A stretch of DNA of 64,000 bases from JAWVYT01 sp046483065. Lineage in GTDB: Bacteria > Gemmatimonadota > Gemmatimonadetes > Longimicrobiales > RSA9. Shown piece by piece: positions 34,143 to 43,255 of this stretch. The stretch spans positions 1 through 64,000 of the forward strand of contig JAWODW010000053.1 in NCBI GenBank assembly GCA_046483065.1, in the 5' to 3' direction. The notes under the pieces were generated by a model. That model made no database searches, had not been told where the DNA came from, and saw only the letters and a program-made list of their open reading frames with translations. A program made the translations under genes and the position numbers. Numbering within the stretch: position 1 is the stretch's first letter; the number at the start of each line of letters is the position of its first letter.

Positions 34143-35684
34143 CTAGTGCACGCCGCTCATCATCTTCCGGAGCATGGGCACCAGCAGGAAGAGGAAGAGT
34201 CCGCCGCCGATGGCGGTGGCGGCCACGGCTCCGAACAGCGTGGGCAGCGCCATGGTCTCGAAGTATCCGGCCACGAGTCCCGCCATGAGGTTGCCGAGCG
34301 AGATGGACATGAACCAGACGCCCATCATCTGCCCCACGTACCGCTGGGGCGCGAGCTTGGTCACCATGCTCAGTCCCACGGGGCTCAGCGAGAGCTCACC
34401 GCAGGTGTGGAGCAGGTAGGTCACGATGAGCCACATCGGGCTGATCTCCGCACCGCCCTGCGCCAGGCTGGTGGCCCACGTCAGCACCAGGAACCCGGAG
34501 CCCATGAGGATCAGGCCGATGGCGAACTTGGCGGGGCTCGACGGCTGGTACTTCCCCAGCTTCACCCAGAACCATGCGAAGACGGGGGCCAGGGTGATGA
34601 TCCACAGCGGGTTCACCGACTGGAACCAGCTGGCGGGCATCTCCCAGCCGAAATAGGTGCGGTCGGTAAGACGCTCGGCCACCAGGTTCAGCGAGGAGCC
34701 GGCCTGCTCGAACCCGGACCAGAACAGGGCCGAGAAGAGGAAGAGCACCGCGATGACCAGCACGCGCTTCTTCTCGAAGCTCTCGAGCCCGCCGGCGATG
34801 AGCATCCACGCGAAGTAGAGGATCGCCATGGAAACGATGATCACGCCACCGGCGTTGGCAATGCCCGACAGCGTGACGGCGATGGTCCCGGCGCTGTTCA
34901 GCAGGAAGAGCCCGGCGAAGATGACCGCCGTCACGGCGATCCCGGCCAGCAGCATCTGCCAGCCGCGGGCCTGGCTCTCCCGGGTGCCCCGGTAGGTCCC
35001 GGCATCCCCGAAGTACTTGCTGCCCCACATGTACTGGCCCAGGCCGAGGAGCATGCCCACGCCCGAGGCCGCGAAGCCCAGGTGCCAGTTGATAGACTCG
35101 CCCAGGTAGCCCACGATCAGCGGCGCAACCAGCGCGCCGATGTTGATCCCCATGTAGAAGATCGTGAACCCGGCGTCACGGCGGGCACTCTCCTCCTCGC
35201 CGTAGAGCTCGCCCACCATGGTGCTGACGTTCGGCTTCAGGAGCCCGGTGCCCAGGATGATGGCCGTCAGTCCGAGATAGAAGCTGGTGAGCCCGGTGAT
35301 CGCCAGCAGAAAGTTTCCCGCGGCGATCAGCACTCCGCCCCACAGCACTGCCTTGCGCTGGCCCATGACCTTGTCGGCTACCCAGCCGCCCGGCAGGGCC
35401 AGCAGATACACGAAGCCGGTGAAGAGCCCGTAGATGGCGCCGGCCTTCGGCACGTCGAAGCCCAGGCCGCCGTTGGCCACCGCGGCCGTCATGAAGAGTA
35501 TCAGCAGCCCACGGATCCCGTAGTAGCTGAACCGCTCCCACATCTCCGTGAAGAACAGCGTGGCGAGGCCACGCGGATGGCCGAAGAAGCTGGTGTCCGC
35601 GCCGGCCTGTGCGGCGGTCCTCATACCGCCGCCGACCTGCGCGGCTGCTTCGTCGGCGAACTCGCCCGTGCGATCCTTGGTCAT
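34143..35684 (-). CDS. POT family proton-dependent peptide transporter
   Basis: A 513-residue inner-membrane MFS transporter that imports di- and tripeptides with protons. The POT signature is clear: FFTEMWERFSYYGIRGLLI (with the ExxERFxYYG proton-coupling motif), GGWVADKVMGQRKAVLWGG, and ARRDAGFTIFYMGINIGALV. At least 12, more likely 14, membrane segments. ExxERFSYYG and the later Glu in SGFEQAGSSLNL are intact, so it should be functional. Single gene. Confidence 0.92.
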   Translation of the reverse strand: MTKDRTGEFADEAAAQVGGGMRTAAQAGADTSFFGHPRGLATLFFTEMWERFSYYGIRGLLILFMTAAVANGGLGFDVPKAGAIYGLFTGFVYLLALPGGWVADKVMGQRKAVLWGGVLIAAGNFLLAITGLTSFYLGLTAIILGTGLLKPNVSTMVGELYGEEESARRDAGFTIFYMGINIGALVAPLIVGYLGESINWHLGFAASGVGMLLGLGQYMWGSKYFGDAGTYRGTRESQARGWQMLLAGIAVTAVIFAGLFLLNSAGTIAVTLSGIANAGGVIIVSMAILYFAWMLIAGGLESFEKKRVLVIAVLFLFSALFWSGFEQAGSSLNLVAERLTDRTYFGWEMPASWFQSVNPLWIITLAPVFAWFWVKLGKYQPSSPAKFAIGLILMGSGFLVLTWATSLAQGGAEISPMWLIVTYLLHTCGELSLSPVGLSMVTKLAPQRYVGQMMGVWFMSISLGNLMAGLVAGYFETMALPTLFGAVAATAIGGGLFLFLLVPMLRKMMSGVH

Positions 35685-35899
35685 TTGCGTCCGTCAGGGT
35701 TCCTGGGAAAAGAGACGACAAAGTAACGGAGCGTTTTGCCCTCGTCCAATGCCCGGGCGATTCCGCTGGACCGCTGCGCCGGGCGATCGCGCGAGTGATC
35801 TTGTAACCTGACCACCGCCTTCCTACCTTGGAGGTCGCCCCTGCCCCTGTGGCCGGCGCTTCGGCCGGCACGGTGCGGCATCAACGACTGGAGGGATGC

Positions 35900-36718
35900 A
35901 TGAAGCTGTTGAACAATCGCTCGCTGGTTGTGGTCTCTGCGCTGGCACTCGGGGGCTGCAGCTCCGTGATCGGCGGTGCAGTCGACTCCGCGGGCCGCGG
36001 GATCGGGAACGCCGTGGGTCAGAAGGTCGGGGAGGCCGCCGGCGCCGCCATCGCCGCGCAGATGCCCACCATGTGGGGGCCGGAGGTGACGCGGGTCTAC
36101 ATGAACTACGTCTTCACCATGGCCTTCCACTCCGGCTCGTACACCTTCGAGGGTACGGACTACGACGTGGGCGAGTGGACGCGCTGGCGGCTCACGGACT
36201 CCGACACGGAGGGTCGCCCGGATGAGTTGGAGCGGGCGCTCCTGCACCGCCGGGATGACGGCATGGAGTGGTGGCGCGTGAAGTACATCTCCGAGACCGA
36301 GGAGGGTCGGGACAGCATGGTGGTGGAGGCGCTGTTCAACAAGGAGACGGGCGAGTTCGCCCGCATGCGGGGTCAGATGCCCGGCGAGGAGGAGGCCAGT
36401 GAGATGCCGGTGGAGGAGGGTACCTACGGGTACACCGAGCCCCGTCGCCTCACGGAGGAGAGCCTGGAGGGTGCCGTGGTCGGGACGGAGACGATCCGGG
36501 TACCCGCCGGCTCGTACACCGCCGAGCACGTCCGCTACGGCGGCACGGGCAGCGGCACCTACGAGTGGTGGCTGAACGACGATGTCCCCGGCGGGATGGT
36601 GAAGTACAGCCGGAGCTACGAGTCGCGGGACGCCGACGGGCCGGACCCGTACAACTGGGTGGTGGAGCTGGTGGACAGCGGTACGGGTGCCACGAGCGTG
36701 CTCGGCGTCAGCTACTAG
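35900..36718 (+). CDS. Putative lipoprotein of unknown function
   Basis: A 272-residue lipoprotein: MKLLNNRSLVVVSALALGGC gives a lipobox LGGC at Cys20. A Gly/Ala-rich segment like a glycine-zipper (GRGIGNAVGQKVGEAAGAAIA) follows, then a soluble domain with GSYTFEGTDYDVGEWTRWRL, GTETIRVPAGSYTAEHVRYGG and EWWLNDDVPGGMVKYSRSYE, which resembles DUF3108-like periplasmic folds. GGAGGG precedes the ATG at 35900. The next gene starts 22 bases after the stop. Confidence 0.75.
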   Translation: MKLLNNRSLVVVSALALGGCSSVIGGAVDSAGRGIGNAVGQKVGEAAGAAIAAQMPTMWGPEVTRVYMNYVFTMAFHSGSYTFEGTDYDVGEWTRWRLTDSDTEGRPDELERALLHRRDDGMEWWRVKYISETEEGRDSMVVEALFNKETGEFARMRGQMPGEEEASEMPVEEGTYGYTEPRRLTEESLEGAVVGTETIRVPAGSYTAEHVRYGGTGSGTYEWWLNDDVPGGMVKYSRSYESRDADGPDPYNWVVELVDSGTGATSVLGVSY

Positions 36719-36740
36719 CAGGCCCCGGCGTCGGGCGGTC

Positions 36741-38609
36741 ATGGAAACCAAGCTGCTGAAGGTCCTCCGGGCTCACCCGGTCACCCGGTCGTTGAGCTCG
36801 GAGGAGCGGCAGTACCTGGCCGAGTTGGGACAGGTGATCGGGTACCTGCCCGATGTGTACGTCTTCCATGAGAGTCAGCCCCGCCGGGCCTTCGGGATCA
36901 TCCTACAGGGCCGCCTCGAGCTGCAGACCGGGCAGCGGGGGCGGCCCACGGTCCTGGCGGTTCTGGGCCCCGGCGACTCCTACGGGGAGGGCAGCCTCCT
37001 GGACGATTATCCCCACAGCACCTCCGCCTACGTGCGCGAGCCGCTGGAGGCGCTGGAGATCCCCCGGGAGGCGATCCACCGGATCGCGAGAGAGAAGCCG
37101 GACCTGTACAGCCGGCTGGTGAGCGGGGCCGTCCAACTGATCACCAGCCGCGTCTCGACGGCCGGCCGGATGGCCGGCGGGGAGGCGGCCTACCTGTCTG
37201 GCGCGGTCCGGACGGAGCACGACCTGATCGGCGACCGGGAGCTCCCGGACCGCCACTACTACGGGCTCCAGACGCTCCGAGCGGCGGAGAACTTCCCCAT
37301 CACGGGGATCGCCATCTCCCAGTACCCACAGCTGATCAACGCCGTGGCGGCGGTGAAGGAGGCCGCTGCGGCGGCGAACCGGGAGCTGGGTCTGCTGGAC
37401 GACGACGTGGCCGACGCCATCATCCGGGCGAGTCGTGAGATCCGGGATGGACGGCTGCACGGCGAGTTCGTGGTGGACGTGATCCAGGGGGGTGCGGGCA
37501 CGTCCACGAACATGAACGCCAACGAGGTCATCGCGAACCGGGCGCTGGAGCTTCTGGGCAAGCGCCGGGGCGATTATGAAGCCGTCCACCCGAACAACCA
37601 CGTCAACCTCTCTCAGTCGACCAACGACGTCTACCCTACGGCGCTCAAGATCGCCGCCGTCTGGTCGCTGCGTGACCTGGAGCAGGCGGTGGCCGCGCTG
37701 CGGGACACGTTCATGGCCAAGGCCGACGAGTTCGCCGATGTGGTGAAGATGGGCCGGACCCAGCTCCAGGACGCGGTGCCCATGACGCTGGGGCAGGAGT
37801 TCAAGGCTTTCGGCGTCACACTGGGCGAGGAGGTGGAGCGGCTGCGTACGGCGGTGGGGCTGCTGAGCGAGATCAACATGGGCGCCACGGCCATCGGCAC
37901 GGGGATCAATACGGACCCGAAGTATGCCGAGGCGGTGCGGGGGGAGCTGTCGCGGATCACCGGGATCGAGCTCGTTACGAGCCCGGACCTGGTGGAGGCC
38001 ACGCAGGACACCGGCGTGTTCGTTCACCTCTCGAGCGCGCTGAAGCGGATGGCGGTGAAGCTGTCGAAGATCAGCAACGACCTGCGGCTGCTTTCCAGCG
38101 GGCCCCGGGCCGGGCTGGCGGAGATCCGGCTCCCGGCCATGCAGCCCGGGTCGAGCATCATGCCGGGGAAGGTCAACCCGGTGATCCCGGAGATGGTGAA
38201 CCAGGTCGCCTTCCAGGTCATCGGCAACGACCTGACAGTGACCCTGGCCGCCGAGGGGGGTCAGCTCCAGCTCAATGTGTTCGAGCCGGTCATCGCGTTC
38301 AATATCTTCCAGTCGGTGGACATGCTGATCCAGGCGTGCATCGTGTTCCGGGAGCGGACGGTAGTGGGGATCGAGGCGAACCGCGACCGGATCCGCGACC
38401 TGCTGGAGCACAGCATCGGCGTGGTCACGGCGCTGGTCCCCTACATCGGCTACGAGAAGGCGAGCGCCGTGGCCCGGGAGGCGCTGGAGTCGGATCGAGG
38501 CGTCTACGAGCTGGTCCTGGAGAAGGAGTGGATGACCCGCGACGAGCTGGACGAGGTCCTCTCCCCCGACGCCATGACCCGCCCCCGCAGGATGCCGGGG
38601 AAGCCGTAG
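36741..38609 (+). CDS. aspA: Aspartate ammonia-lyase with N-terminal cyclic-nucleotide-binding-like domain
   Basis: A 622-residue fusion. Residues 1-140 form a CRP-type cyclic-nucleotide-binding fold (VFHESQPRRAFGIILQGRLEL, VLGPGDSYGEGSLLDDYPHSTSAY). In the phosphate-binding cassette the Glu is kept but the Arg that contacts the cyclic phosphate is replaced by His-Ser, so ligand binding is doubtful. Residues ~155-622 are a full aspartase: ERELGD-like start RTEHDLIGDRELPDRHYYG, GGAGTSTNMNANEVIANRA, NNHVNLSQSTNDVYPT and the signature GSSIMPGKVNPVIPE. It converts aspartate to fumarate and ammonia. The fusion suggests allosteric control. Confidence 0.9.
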   Translation: METKLLKVLRAHPVTRSLSSEERQYLAELGQVIGYLPDVYVFHESQPRRAFGIILQGRLELQTGQRGRPTVLAVLGPGDSYGEGSLLDDYPHSTSAYVREPLEALEIPREAIHRIAREKPDLYSRLVSGAVQLITSRVSTAGRMAGGEAAYLSGAVRTEHDLIGDRELPDRHYYGLQTLRAAENFPITGIAISQYPQLINAVAAVKEAAAAANRELGLLDDDVADAIIRASREIRDGRLHGEFVVDVIQGGAGTSTNMNANEVIANRALELLGKRRGDYEAVHPNNHVNLSQSTNDVYPTALKIAAVWSLRDLEQAVAALRDTFMAKADEFADVVKMGRTQLQDAVPMTLGQEFKAFGVTLGEEVERLRTAVGLLSEINMGATAIGTGINTDPKYAEAVRGELSRITGIELVTSPDLVEATQDTGVFVHLSSALKRMAVKLSKISNDLRLLSSGPRAGLAEIRLPAMQPGSSIMPGKVNPVIPEMVNQVAFQVIGNDLTVTLAAEGGQLQLNVFEPVIAFNIFQSVDMLIQACIVFRERTVVGIEANRDRIRDLLEHSIGVVTALVPYIGYEKASAVAREALESDRGVYELVLEKEWMTRDELDEVLSPDAMTRPRRMPGKP

Positions 38610-38698
38610 CCCACCGCCCGTCCCCGGCGGCGCACCGGCCGGTGGCCGGGCCCGCCCGCCGGTCCGTACGGGCCGCAACCCCCGTACTGTGCCCGGGT

Positions 38699-38727
38699 TT
38701 GCACCGTAGCTCCCGCCGGAATATTTT
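38699..38727 (+). promoter_or_regulatory. Candidate promoter of the small ORF
   Basis: TTGCAC (38699-38704), a 17-base spacer and TATTTT (38722-38727) within an AT-rich patch in otherwise GC-rich sequence, 45 bases before the small gene at 38772. Confidence 0.5.
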
Positions 38728-38771
38728 TTCACCTTCCAGCCCGTTGAGCCCACCCCGGGAAGGGAGTACAG

Positions 38772-39005
38772 ATGCAGGATCCGCAGGCCGCTCCCGAAGC
38801 GACCGGTGCCGGTGTCCGTCCCGGCTCCAACGGCCGTCCGGGTGAGCCCATGAGGCCTGTGGACCGGAGCCACCTCCTTCGGCGACAGACCCCGTTCCCC
38901 TTCGTCCTGCCCCGGGAAGCCGGCGTAGTCCGGATCCGCCGTCAGCGGCGGGTCTTCGGCTCGTTCAGCGGGATCCGGTCGCTGTCCCGCCAGGGCGGCC
39001 GCTAG
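38772..39005 (+). CDS. Possible small basic protein
   Basis: A 77-codon frame with a high-GC third position through its length, a ribosome-site-like GGGAAGGGAG ahead of the ATG and a promoter-like sequence at 38699. The product is basic (many Arg, for example VVRIRRQRRVFGSF) with a Pro/Gly-rich first third and no known domain. It could be a real small nucleic-acid- or membrane-binding protein or a chance frame. It ends 3 bases before the convergent GAF gene. Confidence 0.45.
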   Translation: MQDPQAAPEATGAGVRPGSNGRPGEPMRPVDRSHLLRRQTPFPFVLPREAGVVRIRRQRRVFGSFSGIRSLSRQGGR

Positions 39006-39008
39006 CCG

Positions 39009-39575
39009 TCAGCGTTCGTCAGACGGCCGGTGCAGCGATTCTGCGGCGGCCGCCATCTCCCGGGCGGCGGTGGCCAGCAAGGAGCGCACGTCGTCGTCCA
39101 GCGGCTGGGGATCGCTGAAGTAGAAGCTGATGGACCCCACCACCCGATCGCCGACGGTGAGGGGGTGCGCGGTCATGGCCACGAACCCCAGCTCCCGGGC
39201 GGGCTCCCACCACTCCTCGAGCTCGGGGTCCCCGAACACGTCCGCCACCTCGACGGGCGTGCCCTGGGCCACGGCCTGCCCCGTGGGGCCGCGACCCTCA
39301 CGGATCCGGAGCCGGCTGAGGAATCGGGCGGAGGACTGGGGCCAGTTCTGAGCGCACGCGAGCCGCAGGAGGTGGGGCGCGTCGTCGTCCCGGAGGAAGA
39401 CCGAGGCGAAGGTGGCGTCCACGAGGGGCGTGACCCGGGCCAGGGCAGTGCGGTATACCTCGAGGGCGGTGGCAGCGGAGTTCCCCGCGCCACGGATCTC
39501 CCGCATCAGCGTCTCGCGGCGGTCGTGAAGCGTGGCGTCCGGGGTGCTGTCGGTGGGTTCGGAGATTGGGTTCAA
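39009..39575 (-). CDS. GAF domain protein
   Basis: A 188-residue cytoplasmic protein that is essentially one GAF domain (VTPLVDATFASVFLRDD, REGRGPTGQAVAQGTPVEVADV, MTAHPLTVGDRVVGSISFYF). GAF domains bind small ligands or sense redox; no output domain is attached, so it likely acts with a partner. The start is a TTG at 39575, supported by GGAG 5 bases upstream; the next ATG (39506) would cut into the first helix. Divergent from the HU gene. Confidence 0.82.
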   Translation of the reverse strand: MNPISEPTDSTPDATLHDRRETLMREIRGAGNSAATALEVYRTALARVTPLVDATFASVFLRDDDAPHLLRLACAQNWPQSSARFLSRLRIREGRGPTGQAVAQGTPVEVADVFGDPELEEWWEPARELGFVAMTAHPLTVGDRVVGSISFYFSDPQPLDDDVRSLLATAAREMAAAAESLHRPSDER

Positions 39576-39637
39576 AGGGGCTCCATGGCGGGATTCAGGG
39601 GGCGAACTCGCCGCGATTCCCGGGGGCTGGTATTCCC

Positions 39638-39666
39638 TTGACGCGTTCCGAGGGCCGTTCTACTGT
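39638..39666 (+). promoter_or_regulatory. Sigma70 promoter of the HU gene
   Basis: TTGACG (39638-39643), a 17-base spacer and TACTGT (39661-39666). The transcript would have a leader of about 128 bases before the HU start at 39801; the leader is GC-rich with a possible hairpin around 39669-39712. Confidence 0.7.
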
Positions 39667-39800
39667 ATCCGGGCCGGCGGCCACGGGCAACGTGGCGCCG
39701 CGCGCCGGATCCGGCAAGTTCACAGGGCGCTGATGACGCACCCCGATCAGAACAGCTTCCGCGCCGACCGATCCCAACCATCCCTGCTGGGAGTCATTCA

Positions 39801-40088
39801 ATGAACAAGTCCGAACTGGTGGAAGCGTTGGCCAAGAAGATGGACACGACCAAGGCCGACGCTCAGCGTACGATCGACGCGATCTTCGACACGAAGGACG
39901 GCGTCCTGACCGAGACACTGGTGAAGGGCGAGCGGGTCCAGATCACCGGCTTCGGGACCTTCGAGACCCGGAAGCGGAAGGCCCGTACCGGCCGGAACCC
40001 GCGTACCGGGGAGGAGATCAAGATCGGCCCAACCATCAGCCCGTCGTTCCGTCCGGGCAAGGCGCTGAAGGAAGCGGTCAAGAAGTAA
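39801..40088 (+). CDS. hup: HU family DNA-binding protein
   Basis: A 95-residue histone-like protein that bends DNA. The whole family pattern is visible: MNKSELVEALAKKMDTTKAD, GERVQITGFGTFETRKRKAR, TGRNPRTGEEIKI and the C-terminal PSFRPGKALKEAVKK. The beta-arm Pro (RNP) that intercalates into DNA is present. The residues ISPSFRPGK replace the more usual I-x-VPAFKPGK. It has its own promoter (39638) and terminator (40117), so it is a monocistronic, probably well-expressed gene. Confidence 0.95.
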   Translation: MNKSELVEALAKKMDTTKADAQRTIDAIFDTKDGVLTETLVKGERVQITGFGTFETRKRKARTGRNPRTGEEIKIGPTISPSFRPGKALKEAVKK

Positions 40089-40116
40089 ACGACGAGCTGG
40101 ATCCAACCCGTCGGAA

Positions 40117-40149
40117 AGGCCCCGGGGCCCGTGCGCCGGGGCCTCTTTT
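40117..40149 (+). terminator. Intrinsic terminator of the HU gene
   Basis: AGGCCCCGG (40117-40125) pairs perfectly with CCGGGGCCT (40136-40144) around a 10-base loop and is followed by CTTTTC. It ends just before the convergent DEAD-like gene. Confidence 0.88.
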
Positions 40150-40166
40150 CGTGTCCGGCGGCCAGA

Positions 40167-41711
40167 CTAGCTGGGCCGCCTCGACGGTGGACGGCTGCCG
40201 CCATCGCCCCGGGTCTTCCGGTCGTAGTCCACCCGCAGGCTGCGCCCTTTCAGGGTCCGGCCGTTCAGCGCCTCGATGACCCTGGCGGCCACCGACGTAG
40301 CCACCTCGACGGTGCTGTGGGACTCCCGGATGTCGATCTTTCCCACCCGGTCACCGCTGACGCCGGCCTCGCCGGTGATGGCGCCCACGATGTCGCCGGG
40401 GCCCACTTCGTCGCGCTTGCCGATGTCCATGAAGAGGTGGACCCACGTGCCCGCTTCCGGCGGCGGCGCGGAGCCTGTCGGGCCGGGCGAGGCCGGCACG
40501 GCCGACGCACCGGGGGCGCCCGTATCCGCTGCTGTGCCGGCCGTACGGGTCAGCCGGATGGCCGCGGCGGCCAGCTCCACGGCCGGGACCTCGGCGAGGA
40601 GCGGCTCAAGGAGCGCCATCTCCGCTGTGATGTCGCCTCGAGCCGCCTCCCGGAGCCGGCGGCGGAGCGCGTCCACGGCGGTGCCAGGCGCTGTGGGCGT
40701 GGTCACCGCTTCGAGGCGGAGCCCCGCCCGCACGGCGATCCGCTGCAGGTGCGCCCGTTCCCGGGGGGTGACCACAAGGGCGCCGCCGTTCCCGTGGAGC
40801 GCCTCGAGCTCGGCGGCGTCGAAAGGCACATCGAAGGAGAGCACGGCGGCCTTGACCGACCGCTGGTCCGCCTCCGGCCGGGGCAGCACCACGATGTCGG
40901 TGCCGTGCTCGTCGCCGGCGTCGAGCACGCCGCGTGCGGCCAGTGCCGTCTCGACATCGGCAGCCCGGTCCACCGTCCGGCAGACCACGGCCACGCCGCC
41001 GTCGAGGTCGGTCAGGAGCCGAACGGCGGCGGCGAGCTTCTCGCCTTCGGGCGCCACGGCGTACCGGACGGTGGCCGCCTGGCTTTCTGGCTTCGCCTGT
41101 TCCGACCGCGGGGGCACGGTCATGGCCCTGCGGACGTGCCCCTCGATGAAGCCGTCGATGTCGGCGTTGAAGGAGCCGGTGACCACCAGTCGCTGGGCCT
41201 CGCCGGGGATGGTGTCGGCGAGCGTCTCCACCGCGGGCCACTGGCCGGCGTCGAGGATGAGGTCCGCGCCGTCGATGACGAGGGCGGCGATGGCGTCGAG
41301 CTTGAGGGCGGAGCCGCGAACGGCCGCCAGTGCGTCGGCGGCGGTGGCCACGAGCACGTTGCCGGGCCCGGCGGCCCAGCCGGGCCCCAGGGCGCGGACG
41401 GAGAGGGTCGTGGGTGCGGCCAGGCGGGCGAGCGACGCCGCGGTAGCGCTGGCGTCGCGGAAGTCGGCGACCAGGACGAGGGCAGCGGGCTCACCGGGCG
41501 CGTGGTCGGCCCGGGCCAGTCGGTCGAGGATACCCAGGCCGTACGCGCCCACGCCGCCGCTCCCGGCGGAGGCGTGCAGCACCACGTTGTTGCCCCGGCG
41601 GATCACCGCCACGGCGTCTCGCTGGAGCCCGCTGGGGGCGTCCCACCCCAGCGCTTGCGCACCGGCCACCAGCTCCGGAACGAGCTTCAGATCCTCGAAC
41701 GTATCCGTCAT
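40167..41711 (-). CDS. DEAD-box helicase-like protein with degenerate catalytic motifs and DbpA RNA-binding domain
   Basis: A 514-residue protein laid out as a DEAD-box RNA helicase: Q-motif-like WDAPSGLQRDAV (Q30), two RecA-like halves and a C-terminal DbpA RNA-binding domain (about 425-502: WVHLFMDIGKRDEVGPGDIVG ... VATSVAARVIEALNGRTLKG, quoted in part). The catalytic motifs are lost: motif I reads ASAGSGGVGA (47-56) without the Lys, DEAD reads DGAD (147-150), SAT reads TGS, and the HRxGRxGR motif is absent. ATP hydrolysis is therefore unlikely; it may be an RNA-binding scaffold, for example on the ribosome. The frame is intact and GC-normal, so it is not simply decaying. Confidence 0.82.
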   Translation of the reverse strand: MTDTFEDLKLVPELVAGAQALGWDAPSGLQRDAVAVIRRGNNVVLHASAGSGGVGAYGLGILDRLARADHAPGEPAALVLVADFRDASATAASLARLAAPTTLSVRALGPGWAAGPGNVLVATAADALAAVRGSALKLDAIAALVIDGADLILDAGQWPAVETLADTIPGEAQRLVVTGSFNADIDGFIEGHVRRAMTVPPRSEQAKPESQAATVRYAVAPEGEKLAAAVRLLTDLDGGVAVVCRTVDRAADVETALAARGVLDAGDEHGTDIVVLPRPEADQRSVKAAVLSFDVPFDAAELEALHGNGGALVVTPRERAHLQRIAVRAGLRLEAVTTPTAPGTAVDALRRRLREAARGDITAEMALLEPLLAEVPAVELAAAAIRLTRTAGTAADTGAPGASAVPASPGPTGSAPPPEAGTWVHLFMDIGKRDEVGPGDIVGAITGEAGVSGDRVGKIDIRESHSTVEVATSVAARVIEALNGRTLKGRSLRVDYDRKTRGDGGSRPPSRRPS

Positions 41712-41811
41712 GCCCTCACCCTCGTTGTCAAAGTGTGCGTCCGGTTTCTACCGGATCGAACCAATATAGCAGGGTTGCAAGACGGCTGCCGCCGTACATA
41801 GGATCGCGGTC

Positions 41812-43200
41812 ATGGATGTCCTTCCTCTCTGGCTCGACCAGGCGGCCGCCCTGGTGTGGGGCGGTCCGACCGTGGTACTCCTCCTGGCCACCGGCGCCTA
41901 CCTCTCCTTCGTATTGCGCGGCGTCCAGCTCCGGCGCCTGGGCTACGCCCTCCGGGTCGGGCTCATCGACCGCGACGAGTCAGGGGTGGAGGGTGACATC
42001 TCCCATTTCCAGGCGCTGATGCTGGCGCTCGGTAGCAGCATAGGGGTCGGCAACGTCATCGGGGTGGCGGCGGCGCTGGCGGTCGGTGGCCCCGGCGCGC
42101 TCCTCTGGCTGTGGGTGGCCGGCTGGCTGGTCATGGCCACCCGCTACGCAGAGGGCGTACTGGGCGTGTACTACAGGGAGCCCGACCGGCAGGGACGTAT
42201 GGCCGGGGGCCCCATGTACTACCTCTCCCGGGGCGTGGGTGGCTGGTTCGGCCGGCTGCTGGCGGTGGTCTTCGCCGCCTGCGCGATCGTGGCGGCTCTC
42301 GGCGTCGGGTCGGCGGTACCCGGCCACGTGGCCGCCGACGCGCTCCGGACGTCCCTCTCGGTGCCGCCGCTCCTCACCGCGTTCCTCCTGACCGGTGCGG
42401 CAGCGGCCGTGCTGGCCGGTGGGATCCGGGTCATCGGCCGTACTGTGGGGGTGCTGGTGCCGATCATGGTGCTGGCCTACCTGGTCGCAGCACTGGTGGT
42501 GATCGTCCTCCACTGGCGCCGCCTCGACGACGTGATGCTGCAGGTGGTCTACGGCGCCATGACCGGGGGCGCCGCCATGGGTGGGCTCTTCGGCGCCGGG
42601 GTCCGGGAGGCCGTCCGGTGGGGGATGAGCCAGGGCGTCCTCTCCGCCGGCTCGGGAGTGGGCACCGCCGGGATCGCCGCCGCCGCCGCCCGCACCGGAA
42701 CGGCCACCACACAGGCGCTCGTGGCCATGACCCAGACGTTCATCGATACCGTGGTGGTGTCGGCCGTGACCGGCCTCGCCGTCCTCGTCACGGGTGTCCA
42801 CGAGGGGATCGATGCGGCCATGGGGGCGGCCTTTACCGGCACGCCGCTGACCACCGCCGTCCTGCGGTCGGGGTTGCCGGGCGACTTCGGCGGCGCCATC
42901 GTTGCCATAGGGCTCACCTTCTTCGCCTTCACCTCGATCCTGGCCTGGGCGTACTACGGCGAGCGGACGGCCGAATACCTGTTCGGGGGTCGGGCGACGA
43001 CGCCGTTCCGTGCGCTGTTCGTGGCCGCCGTCTTCAGTGGCGGCCTCGTGCTCCAGCTCGGGTTTCCCGACGCCCTGGTCCTCCTCTGGGGGGTGAGCGA
43101 AGTGGTGAGCGGAGCGATGATGGTGCCCAACCTGCTGGGGCTGCTCCTCCTCTCGGGCGTGGTGGTCCGGGAGACGACGCGGTCCCCCGGGACCCGCTGA
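41812..43200 (+). CDS. Alanine/glycine:cation symporter family protein (AGCS)
   Basis: A 462-residue inner-membrane transporter that moves alanine or glycine with Na+ or H+. Family marks: LGSSIGVGNVIGVAAALAVGGPGALLW, the AGGPMYYLSRGVG loop, GMSQGVLSAGSGVGTAGIAAAAA, and TFFAFTSILAWAYYGER (quoted in short blocks). About eleven membrane segments. Core residues for Na+ and amino-acid binding in GNV and GPM look preserved. Divergent from the DEAD-like gene; the 100-base gap holds a small CCGGT/ACCGG hairpin. Confidence 0.88.
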   Translation: MDVLPLWLDQAAALVWGGPTVVLLLATGAYLSFVLRGVQLRRLGYALRVGLIDRDESGVEGDISHFQALMLALGSSIGVGNVIGVAAALAVGGPGALLWLWVAGWLVMATRYAEGVLGVYYREPDRQGRMAGGPMYYLSRGVGGWFGRLLAVVFAACAIVAALGVGSAVPGHVAADALRTSLSVPPLLTAFLLTGAAAAVLAGGIRVIGRTVGVLVPIMVLAYLVAALVVIVLHWRRLDDVMLQVVYGAMTGGAAMGGLFGAGVREAVRWGMSQGVLSAGSGVGTAGIAAAAARTGTATTQALVAMTQTFIDTVVVSAVTGLAVLVTGVHEGIDAAMGAAFTGTPLTTAVLRSGLPGDFGGAIVAIGLTFFAFTSILAWAYYGERTAEYLFGGRATTPFRALFVAAVFSGGLVLQLGFPDALVLLWGVSEVVSGAMMVPNLLGLLLLSGVVVRETTRSPGTR

Positions 43201-43255
43201 CCCCTGCGGGGCCGGAGCCGGTCGGAAGGACTTTAACCTGTTGAAAGCGAGGTCG

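Noticed and set aside
41755..41780. GGTTCGATCC on the minus strand, resembling a tRNA T-arm
   Set aside because: No acceptor stem, D-arm or anticodon stem can be built around it.
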